Part shown: positions 55,754 through 64,000 of the stretch, one piece after another
Layout of the letters: every line of letters begins with the position of its first letter
Numbering within the stretch: the first letter of the stretch is position 1
Assembly (NCBI RefSeq): GCF_002575655.3
Contig: NC_053039.3
Span: forward strand, 240,352,622-240,416,621
Origin: Aegilops tauschii subsp. strangulata
Lineage: Eukaryota > Streptophyta > Magnoliopsida > Poales > Poaceae
DNA: 64,000 bases
Direction of reading: 5' to 3'
Program-made: the position numbers and the translations under genes
Notes under the pieces: generated by a model
Told to the model about the DNA's origin: nothing
Database searches by the model: none
The model's input: the letters and a program-made list of their open reading frames with translations, nothing else

Positions 55754-57182
55754 CGAGATAAAGAAAAGGATGAGTAAAGGAAAAGCCAAGGGATTTTGTG
55801 AGGATGAGCACGATACCTTATGGTTTGAGGACCGCGTTTATGTGCCCAATGATCCGGAGATCAAGAAGTTGATCTTGCAAGAGGCCCATGATTCACCGTA
55901 TTCGATTCACCCAAGAAATACCAAGATGTATTTGGATTTGAAGGATACTTTCTGGTGGACCGGAATGAAGAAGGATATTGCGGAGTATGTAGCAGTTTGT
56001 GATGTATGTCAGAGAGTGAAGGCAGAGCATCAGAAGCCAGCAGGATTGCTACAGCCATTGCCGATACCCGAATGGAAATGGGATAAACTAGGCATGGATT
56101 TTATCACGGGATTGCCCAGGACTCGTTCAGGCTATGACTCGATATGGGTTGTAGTCGATCGTTTGACGAAGGTAGCTCATTTCATCCCAGTGAAGACCAC
56201 TTACACCAATGCTAAGTTGGCAAAGATATACATGACTAGGATCGTATGTCTGCATGGAGTTCCGAGGACCATTGTATCAGATAGAGGAACCCAGTTTACT
56301 TCAAAGTTTTGGAATCAGTTACATGAAACTTTGGGTACCAGGCTAGAGTTCAGTACAGCCTTTCACCCACAGACAGACGGACGGACCGAGAGAGTCAATC
56401 AGATTTTGGAAGATATGCTGAGAGCTTGTGCGCTAGATTATGGATCTAGTTGGGACGACAATTTGTCGTATGCAGAGTTTTCTTACAACAACAGTTATCA
56501 ATCCAGTTTGAAGATGGCCCCTTTCGAAGCTTTATACGGAAGGAGGTGTAGAACACCATTGTTATGGGACGAAGTTGGAGAGCGCCAGCTGTTTGGACCA
56601 GATTTGATTAAAGAGTCTGAACAGAAAGTGAAGTTGATTCACGATAGGCTCAAGGTAGCCCAATCCAGGCAGAAGAGTTATGCGGATTCTAAACGCAAGG
56701 AGACAGTTCACGAAGTCGGAGACAGAGTTTACCTACGAGTATCACCAGTTCGAGGAGTTAAGCGCTTTGGAGTTAAGGGAAAGTTAGCACCACGTTTTGT
56801 AGGACCATACAATATTTTGGAGCGTATGGGAGAAGTTGCTTACAAACTGGAATTGCCTGAAGGATTGTCAGGAGTTCATGATGTATTTCACATTTCCCAG
56901 TTGAAGAAGTGCCACGCAGAGATGGCTGAGATACCCCTGAGAGATACGGTGCCATTGGAAGCGATTCAGCTGGATAGTGACTTGACCTATGAGGAGAAAC
57001 CAGTTAAGATTCTTGAGTATGCCAGCCGAGTCACCCGCAGCAAGGTTATCAAGTTTTGCAAAGTTCAGTGGAGTCACCATACCGAGGACGAAGCCACCTG
57101 GGAGCGAGAGGAAGATCTACGGAAGGACCACTCTCACCTATTTTCTAGCCAACCCGAATCTCGAGGGCGAGATTCATCTTAA
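55707..57182 (+). CDS. pol: Pol, integrase with C-terminal chromodomain-like region
   Basis: The frame is open for at least 491 codons; the first codon here is TTG, so this is the 3' part of pol and not an independent gene. The zinc-binding HHCC is H61, H68, C98, C101 (HDSPYSIHP...CDVCQ). The catalytic triad is D131 (GMDFITGLP), D192 (VSDRGTQF) and E228 (GRTERVNQ), with the D-35-E spacing intact. The GPY/F-type region (RFVGPYNILERMGEVAYKLE; VHDVFHISQLKKC) is followed at about 425-475 by EEKPVKILEYASRV and VQWSHHTEDEATWEREEDLR, a chromodomain-like end typical of chromoviruses, thought to direct insertion to heterochromatin. It stops at TAA 57180-57182, overlapping the polypurine tract. Confidence 0.9.
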   Translation: MMEKIREAQKTDKEVDEIKKRMSKGKAKGFCEDEHDTLWFEDRVYVPNDPEIKKLILQEAHDSPYSIHPRNTKMYLDLKDTFWWTGMKKDIAEYVAVCDVCQRVKAEHQKPAGLLQPLPIPEWKWDKLGMDFITGLPRTRSGYDSIWVVVDRLTKVAHFIPVKTTYTNAKLAKIYMTRIVCLHGVPRTIVSDRGTQFTSKFWNQLHETLGTRLEFSTAFHPQTDGRTERVNQILEDMLRACALDYGSSWDDNLSYAEFSYNNSYQSSLKMAPFEALYGRRCRTPLLWDEVGERQLFGPDLIKESEQKVKLIHDRLKVAQSRQKSYADSKRKETVHEVGDRVYLRVSPVRGVKRFGVKGKLAPRFVGPYNILERMGEVAYKLELPEGLSGVHDVFHISQLKKCHAEMAEIPLRDTVPLEAIQLDSDLTYEEKPVKILEYASRVTRSKVIKFCKVQWSHHTEDEATWEREEDLRKDHSHLFSSQPESRGRDSS

Positions 57183-57193
57183 GGGGGTAGGTT
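57181..57193 (+). other. Polypurine tract
   Basis: AAGGGGGTAGG directly upstream of the 3' LTR, the expected plus-strand primer for reverse transcription. Confidence 0.85.
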
Positions 57194-59944
57194 TGTAACA
57201 TCCCAAATTTTCAATTTGGAATGTTATACATTAGATCATCATTGCATAGCATATTTTATTGCATTTTGGCAAATCCTCGAAAATGCTAAGCAACTCAAGG
57301 ACCCTCGGAGAGAGTTGGGGATTTTTCGCGGTTTTCATATTTGATTTTTATCAAATAATGAAACGAGGATTTTTGGTTTTAATTTATTTTTCTCTCCAAA
57401 AAATATTTCACATTAAAATATATGATAGGAGAAAATATGACTTCTCCTAAATAATTGAAATATTGGAGGAAAAATATTAAAATCAAATATTTGATTTTAT
57501 TCGGATTTTATTTGCATAGAAAAATTGCACGTTTTCAAAACTACATTTTTGGGCCAAGAAAATGTTCATCTCGTTCTAATTATTTTAATTAGACGGTGAA
57601 AATTTGTTTTGGAATTTTTGGATTTTATTTATTTTTCTACGATTTTTTTAGGTTCAGCGATATTATTTAAAAAAAGATCGCGAGCGCCCGACTGGGCCGA
57701 AGCCCAGCCGCGCGGCCCAGCCCACCCCGAGCCGTCTCTCACCTGGAGACCTAGCCGCCGCCTGTCTCCCGATCGGACACGACGCCGCCGCCGCCTTGCT
57801 CCCTCCCCACGGCAACCCCCCTCCCCTTCTATAAGTACCCCGCCCCGCCGCCTCCCTCACCCCGTCCCGACGCCAAAGCCGCAGGAGCCGGAGCCGAGCC
57901 GCCCGACCCCGCCGCCGAGAGGAGCCGCCGCCCGGAGCCCCGAACGCCGCCGCCCGTCGCCTCCCCGAGCCCCGCCGCACCTCGCCGCACCCGAAGACCC
58001 CGCCGGAGCCCCGTCTCGCCCGCCGGAATACCTCGCCGAGGTATAACCGAAGCCGCCGCCGCCGTGCCGGTTTAAAAAAAAAACGGTTCGGTTTTTTTTT
58101 TCCGAAACCCTAGGTTTTATTCCTATTAGATCGGTTTATTTTTTTTCTTCGGTTTAGTTAGTTAGTGAATGTTCACCGATCCGTTCGTTTTAACGAACGT
58201 GTTCTCCGATTAGTCGCAGTTAACGAACGTCCATTCGTTTAACTGTTCGTCAGTTTTATTTTTCTCGGATTTTCCGTGATTATTCCAGATCGCGATTTCC
58301 GATCTGTTTTTCGTTTTAGTTTATCTTTTCGCTCGTTTATCGGAATCAGGCGATTCATGCGCCTAGAGTTTCGTCTCGAAATTCTCTTTCCTTTTAACCA
58401 ACTCAAACAAGTTTTTGCTACTGTAAAATTTGACCTAGATCCAGATTAGTAAACAAAGCTTGTTTCTGTTGCCGTTTGACTTTCGTTGTTTCGTTTGATT
58501 TGATTCTTTTTGCAAACCGGAGTTCTTAAGTTGAACTTTCTAGTTGGATCTTTTTATTGAGTTTTACCTGTGCATTGGTGAGTGCTTATTGTATGCTTGT
58601 TTGTTTGTGATAGAGTACCCGGAGTGCGCCGCTTGCTACTTCGAATCTCTAAGTTTCACGGATCATCAGCAAGGCAAGTAACACTTTGATCATACCTCTT
58701 TACTACCCAGTTTTATTGCATTAGATCAACCCTCAAACATTGCATGGTTAGGATCTGATTTAAACTGTGGGAATCGGGAAGTTGATGAGGTAGTACCTAT
58801 TGCCCTGTTTTAATATCAAACCTTTGGGAGTTACTTCTACGTTTGCTTATATTGCTATGCTATGCTAGTAGACGTGGATTGGGTGAGTGTATCCATGACA
58901 GATGTGAGATTGTTAATTAATGGTTTACTTAAGGTGGCAACTAAAATACACATCTGGGTGGATTGAGGCACCTGGGGAATCCAGTGTTGCCTGTTTTTCT
59001 AAGGACCGCCACCCAGGCTCAAAGGGATCATGAGATTATTCATGCTAGAAACTTCCGTATGCAGCCACAAGCTATTATGGGCTCTAGCATAGTTGAGTAG
59101 GTTACATGATCTCTTGATGAGGTGGGCTAGCAGATGTAGGGGAAAGTAGGTGTAACTGTCCACCCGGAGTAAAGAGTTATTGTTTCTGACAGACTGTGTC
59201 TTGGTCATCCGTTTCTCAAACATCATGTAGTGCGAGAATCAAGCGGAGGCGATCGAGTCTTGTGGGGAAAAGTGCACAAACCTCTGCAGAGTGTATAAAC
59301 TAACCATGGTTAGCCGTGTCCCCGGTTATGGACATCTTGAGTATCTAGTACTTGGATTATCATGTGAATCTCATCATGTTACTTTAATTAATTTTGTTGG
59401 GTTTGATGATGATACTTAATTGGGATTGAGAATGCTGTCAACCATTCTCAATGTTTAACAACAACCATGATAGTTAAATAAAATCTATTCCTTTGCAGTA
59501 GGGAAAAAATGGCTTTTCGCAAAAAGTGTAACCATAGAGCCTTCTACCAGCCATATATGCATGTAGTATAGCATTATTCTGTTCATTACTCTCTATGTGT
59601 TACATTGCCAGCATATTCCATGTGCTGACCCGTTTTCGGGCTGCAATGTTTCATGTTGCAGACTTTTCAGACGACGAGTAAGGTGCCTTAGGTCGTGGTC
59701 TTATACTCAGTGATGCCGTTGGAGTTGATGGACTCACTTATCTTCCAAGTCTTCCGCTGTTATCATTTTAGATGGCCTTAAGCCATATTTGTCATACTTA
59801 TTTCTCTCTTGAGATACTCGATGTAATAAGTGTGTGATTGCTACTCTGTTATAAATCCTCCAAGTACTGTGCGTGTCAGCATTACTGATCCAGGGATGAC
59901 ACTGGTGCACGGTAGATCAGACTGTTTGAGGTCTGGTCGCTACA
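57194..59944 (+). repeat. 3' LTR (2751 bp)
   Basis: Starts TGTAACATCCCAAATTTTCA, ends TCTGGTCGCTACA. It is nearly the same as the 5' LTR but lacks short GC-rich pieces (for example around 57940-57960) and has several single-base changes. The TATA box is at 57828-57837; it could drive transcription into the right part of CACTA B. Confidence 0.95.
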
Positions 59945-61034
59945 CCGTAGAATCGGCGGGCCTCGGGCCGTTGGATAGATGGGTCCACATGGGCCATAAA
60001 CAGGCGTATTTGGTATCGGGCCAGCACGGTAGCAGGCCGTTAACAGGCCGAAAGACAGAAATGGCTTAATTCTGTCACAGGCATAACGAGTCATTAATGG
60101 GCCAGAATGTAGGACGGGCTGGAAACGGCGCCACGGGTTAACAAGCCACAAACGGGCCGATTATAGCCATGTGCCGAATTTGGCCCATTAGGGGAACATA
60201 CTAGTAATGGGCCGGAAAGGAGCCCAAGAATGTATGGGCCGTCAGTAGGCTGAAAGCTAACACGGGCTGGAAACTACTCATGTGAATCATGGGCCGTTAA
60301 TGGGTACAAACAAATTTACTGTTCATTATGGGCTAGAGTCACCGTGGGCCACTAAAGGGCCTAAAGATACGAAAGGCCTCATATGGGCTGAAAGACATCA
60401 TGGGCCATACATGGGCCGAAACTCAAACGGGCTGGTGTTATAGTCGACGACCCACATGACGTTGTTGGGCCGATTTCGGGAAGGCCCTAACGGGCTGTGA
60501 GTTACCGGGCCTTAAAATGGGCTATATGCGAATAGACCGTTAACAGGCTTTTCATGGGCCGGCCCGCTAACTTTTGACCAAGTCAAATGGGCCGACCTTT
60601 CTAAGCTAAATGTGCCAGTGGTGGGTCGTCGCACATGTCGACATATCATGGGCGCCTATTGACCCAATGACGAGCTGACACGTGTTTCCTTCGGCCAATG
60701 AGAATTTTACACGTGGAAAATCCCCATGGTCCGGTCTGGTAACGGGTTATCGGATCCAAAACCGGACCCGATAGCTTAACGGCGACCCGTTACGGTGGAT
60801 GCCACGTGTCGGTTACCCTTGACAAAAGCACTTCCATGATGTGTCATTTATCGTCATGGAAGTGAACACTTCCGTGATGATGATTTTGGTATTGTCATGG
60901 AACACTTCTACGACAACATAGGTATGACTATCTTGATTCTGTCATAAAATCGTCATGGATGTATATACATGACAGAAAAGGTGACCTACTGTGACAAACA
61001 CACATCGTCGTGGAAGTGTATTGTTTTCGTAGTG
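59945..61034. repeat. Right subterminal and terminal region of CACTA B (second part)
   Basis: Begins with the target duplication CCGTA, resumes the GGGCC tract to about 60640, then GGATCCAAAACCGG, GTCATGGAAGTG and TATGACTATCTTGATTCTGT up to the terminal inverted repeat ending 61034. It is collinear with 27180-28468 of A with many small differences. No gene. Confidence 0.85.
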
Positions 61035-62337
61035 AAGCTTGGGGGCGCGCCCTACCCCCCATGGCGCGCCCCTGTGGCTTGTGGGCCCCCTGGCAGGCCT
61101 CCGATGCCCATCTTCTGCTATATGAAGGGTTATGACCCAAAAAAAATCAAAAGAGAGCTTTCGGGACGAAGCGCCGCCACCTCGAGGCGAAACTTGGGAA
61201 GAACCAATCTAGGGCTCCGGCAGAGCTGTTCTGCCAGGGAAACATCCTCCCGGAGGGGGAAATCAAAGCCATAGTCATCACCAACGATCCTCTCACCGAG
61301 AGGGGGTCAGTCTCCATGAACATCTTCACCCGCGCCATTTCCTCTCAAACGCTAGGTAGTTCATCTCTTGTATCTGATCTTTTTCTCAAAACCTCAGATT
61401 AGTACCTGTGGGTTGCTAGTATTGTTAATTACTCCTTGTAGTTGATGCTAGTTGGTTTATTCGGTGGAAGATCATATGTTCAGATCCTTAATGATATTTA
61501 TTACTCCTTTGATTATGAACATGAATATGCTTTGTGAGTAGTTACGTTTGTTCCTGAGGACATGGGAGAAGTCTTGTTGGAAGTAATCATGTGAATTTAG
61601 CATTCGTTCGATATTTTGGTGAGATGTATGTTGTCTTTCCTCTAATAGTGTTATGTGAACATCGACTACATGACACTTCACCATTGTTTGAGCCTAGGGG
61701 AAGGCATTGGGAAGTAATAAGTAGATGATGGGTTGCTAGAGTGACATAAGCTTAAACCCTAGTTTATGCGTTGCTTCGTAAGGGGCTGATTTGGATCCAC
61801 GTGTTTCATGCTATGTTAGATTTATATTAATTCTTCTTTCGTAGTGGCGTATGCTTGCGAGAGTGGTTAATCATAAGTGGGAGGCTTGTCCAAGTAAGGA
61901 CATCACCCAAGCACCAGTCCACCCACATATCAAATTATCAAAGTAACGAACTCGAATCATATGAGCATGATGAAAACTAACTTGACAATAGTTCCCGTGG
62001 GTCCTCAGGAGCGCTTTGCTTTATATAAGAGTTCGTCCAGGCTTGTCCTTTGCTACAAAAAGGATTGGGCCACCTTGCTGCACCTTAGTTACACTTGTTA
62101 CTTGTTATCCATTACAAATTATCTTATCACAAAACTATCTGTTACCGATAATTTCAGTGCTTGCAGAGAATACCTTGCTGAAAACCACTTGTCACTTCCT
62201 TCTGCTCCTCATTGGGTTCGGCACTCTTACTTATTGAAAGGACTACGATAGATCCCCTATACTTGTGGGCCATCAAGACTCTTTTCTGGCGCCGTTTCTG
62301 GGGAGTGAAGCGCCTTTGGTAAGGAAAAAATTATATA
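61035..62337 (+). mobile_element. 3' part of a 5' LTR plus PBS of an Athila-like retrotransposon
   Basis: Sequence with CAGGGAAACATCCTCCCGGA, an AT-rich U5 and the end CTATACTTGTGGGCCATCA (LTR end 62275) is followed by TGGCGCCGTTTCTGGGG (62287-62303), close to the tRNA-Asp-type PBS of Athila-like elements. The LTR start is missing: CACTA B ends directly before it at 61034. About 60 bases after the LTR end the element is interrupted by CACTA C. An ORF at 61961-62251 is LTR sequence, not a gene. Confidence 0.7.
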
Positions 62338-64000
62338 CACTACAGAAAAAAGACACATCCGTGACATTTTGGGCCGAACGAAATTTTTTTTTGTCATACT
62401 TATGACACTTCTATGACGATAATTATGACAAAACCCAGTATCATCATAGATGTGGTGGGCTCCTACTTCTATGACAAAAAATCATGACAGAAAAAATGGG
62501 CTTTTCGTCCTGGGCGGGCCGGAGACGCAGCTGCATGACATTCTTTGGGCCGTCCATGACGGAAAAAACCATGGTAGAAGCGAGGGCGAGGAAAATATCG
62601 GGGTGTTCCTGGTTACGGTGGGTGGTCGGGGCCGAGCGATGCGCATTTCTCTCGTACACACACGCGCGTGGGTGCGAGGAGTTGGGCTCTAACTGAACCC
62701 AAGCGAGGCGTTGGGCTCTAACTGAACCCGAGCGATTGCACTGCAGGCTACGCGTTACTGAACCCGAGCGATCGATCGATGGCTGTTAACTAAACCCGAT
62801 CGAGCGATTCCTTCGCTACTGCTGCTAACTGAAGCCGATCGATGCTGCCTCTGGATGAATAGTGAGCATTGCTGGGGGGTTTGGATGAACAGTTCCTGGT
62901 GGGGGTGGATGAACAGGACCCTATGGTGTTGCCTCTGGATGAACAGGACCCCGATTGATCGAGCCGGTTGGGGCTGGATGAACAGGACCCCATGGAGGGC
63001 TGGATGAACAGTAGACGGTGGAGGGTTGGATGAACAGTAGCCCGTGGAGGGTTGGTTGAGCAGGAGCCCGTGGAGAGGGTTGTTTGAACAGTAGCCGGTG
63101 GAGTAGTGCGCGGTGGAGGCTGGATGAACAGGAGCCCGTGGATGAACAGTCGCAGGTGGAGGCTGGAGGAGGTCGACGGTGGATGAACAGTAGCCCGTGG
63201 AGGCTGGAGGGGGTCGACGGTGGAGATGAACAGTATCCCCTGGAGTTCCGTTTTGCGGTACGCCACACCCCTCCCGATGAACAGGACTCCCGTTTCGACC
63301 GTAGCACTCCAACACAAGTTCGTTCCTCCGTTTTGCGGTACGCCACACCCCTCCCGATCAACAGGACCCCGTTTCGACTGTAGGAGGTTCGTTTCCTCCG
63401 TTTTGTGGTACGCCAGACCCCTCCCAATGAACAGGATCCCGTTACGAACGTGGCCGATCGAACACAAGGCCGTTTCCTCCATTCTGCGGTACGCCAGGCC
63501 TCGTTTCCATCAGCTGTTCCGTCCAAGTCCTCCCGATGAAGACGATGACACATTCCGTTCTGACCCAGCTGGTTGGCTCCCCATGAACACGACGACGACA
63601 CAGTATCTCCGTTCCGACCCAGCCATGTACACAAACCCTGGCCGTATGTATGCGCGAGTAGGCATTCGAGACCCCGCCTGTATGTACGTACGTGGCCGTA
63701 TTTTCTTTCTTGCACACTGGCCGTTGTACGTACGTGTACATGCTACGTGCGCGCCTCTACTACCACACGTGCGCGCCTCTACATCGACCAATATGTACAT
63801 AGACGTTCACGACCAGAATGACAATGCTACGTACACTTCGACCAGGTGGGTCCCGACTGTCATGCACTTCCTTGCGTGCGAAGATATAGCTGGTGGGTCC
63901 CAGCAGTCAGGGGGGCGAATATGTTTTTTTGCCCGGACGCACTTCCTTTCGTGCGAAGATGTAGCTAGTGGGTCCCAGCAGTCCAGGGAGAAACATTTTT
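62338..64000. mobile_element. CACTA element C, left end, continues past the window
   Basis: Starts CACTACAGAAAAAAGACACA at 62338 and is collinear with 1321 to about 3020 of element A: TATGACA region, TAACTGAACCC units (62690-62830), GGATGAACAG units (62870-63240), TTTTGCGGTACGCCAC units (63245-63540), then the start of the GGTGGGTCCCAGC repeat. It is slightly shorter by small deletions. The preceding triplet is ATA (62335-62337), so the right flank should also carry ATA if the target duplication is intact. Long minus-strand frames across the repeats are not genes. Confidence 0.85.

Larger units (their letters stand above)
49014..59944 (+). mobile_element. Complete Ty3/gypsy (chromovirus-type) LTR retrotransposon, 10.9 kb, non-autonomous
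   Basis: Identical 5-bp duplications CCGTA flank it (49009-49013, 59945-59949). It has two full LTRs with TG...CA ends, a tRNA-Met-type primer binding site, a polypurine tract, and the domain order gag-protease-RT-RNase H-integrase-chromodomain, which defines Ty3/gypsy; the C-terminal chromodomain-like segment places it with chromoviruses (probably the Tekay/Del clade). Coding defects are an in-frame TAA in the pre-gag ORF, TGA between gag and pol, a changed RT active-site residue with a frameshift just after it, a TGA after RNase H, and a frameshift before integrase. The LTRs differ by several small indels and substitutions, so insertion is not very recent. Confidence 0.95.
42479..61034 (+). 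mobile_element. CACTA DNA transposon B, left end missing, interrupted by a gypsy element
   Basis: The right terminus (reverse complement of CACTACGAAAACAATACACT) ends at 61034 and is followed by AAG. Sequence 48780-49013 plus 59945-61034 is collinear with 26960-28468 of element A: gene 3' flank, GGGCC tract, terminal region. Its single visible gene has a Transposase_24-like core. No left terminus is found between 28469 and 42478; the left part was probably lost together with the 5' half of the retrotransposon at 39046-42478. A full gypsy element (49014-59944) sits in the GGGCC tract. Confidence 0.7.

Noticed and set aside
1321..61034. Pairing the left CACTA end at 1321 with the right end at 61034 as one 60-kb element
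   Set aside because: The triplets differ (ATG and AAG), and the flanks at 1320 and 28469 join to match the paralogous site at 10774-10885, which favours the 28468 end.
62755..63800. Minus-strand ORFs of 197-264 codons
   Set aside because: Same cause as at 2027-2685: subterminal repeats of CACTA C without stops in several frames.
1..64000. tRNA or rRNA genes
   Set aside because: No tRNA-like cloverleaf with A/B boxes or rRNA core sequence was recognised by eye; only tRNA-complementary primer binding sites were seen.

Overview
The window is nuclear DNA from a large-genome grass, most likely Triticeae (wheat, Aegilops or barley). The evidence is its repeats: CACTA DNA transposons with CACTACAAAAA-type ends of the kind common in Triticeae (Jorge-like, from memory of the family), Stowaway and other small foldback elements, and Ty3/gypsy LTR retrotransposons with TGATACGTC-type LTRs. 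Apart from degraded transposon genes there are only a few captured or stranded host gene pieces. I saw no tRNA, rRNA, CRISPR array or prokaryotic operon.

Layout, left to right. (1) 1-607 is part of a reverse-oriented LTR. (2) 608-1320 and 28469-29190 flank a 27.1-kb CACTA element (A, 1321-28468). A carries minisatellite-like left subterminal DNA (1660-2650), a nested ~1.65-kb tandem duplication (3045-6110), three host-type loci on the minus strand (a NAC fragment, a broken F-box/DUF295 gene, and a second F-box/DUF295 gene that splices cleanly from four exons), MITEs, two decayed transposon genes on the plus strand, and a GGGCC-rich right subterminal tract. (3) 29998 to about 34115 looks like a second DNA transposon, with a CACTGG start and a broken minus-strand gene that includes B3-like DNA-binding sequence. 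(4) 34395-35325 is a ~100-bp C-rich minisatellite expanded inside a larger ~340-bp repeat array (to about 37045). (5) 38058-39045 is a two-exon gene fragment resembling an XS-type zinc finger. (6) 39061-42478 is the 3' part of a 5'-truncated LTR retrotransposon. (7) 42479-61034 is the right part of another CACTA element (B). It holds a ~1.1-kb higher-order tandem repeat that multiplies two exons, followed by a Transposase_24-like gene. (8) A complete chromovirus-type Ty3/gypsy element (49014-59944, 5-bp target duplication CCGTA) is inserted in B's right subterminal tract. (9) 61035-62337 is the end of an Athila-like LTR plus primer binding site. (10) 62338-64000 is the left end of a third CACTA element (C), collinear with the left end of A.

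The genes do not form one pathway. No full CACTA TNP2 transposase is visible, so A, B and C would need transposase supplied from elsewhere. The gypsy element has complete LTRs, PBS, PPT and all domains, but stops, frameshifts and a changed catalytic residue make it non-autonomous. The most informative features are the gene cargo of element A, the exon-multiplying repeat in B, the extra ORF ahead of gag in the gypsy element, and several nested insertion sites that can be ordered in time.
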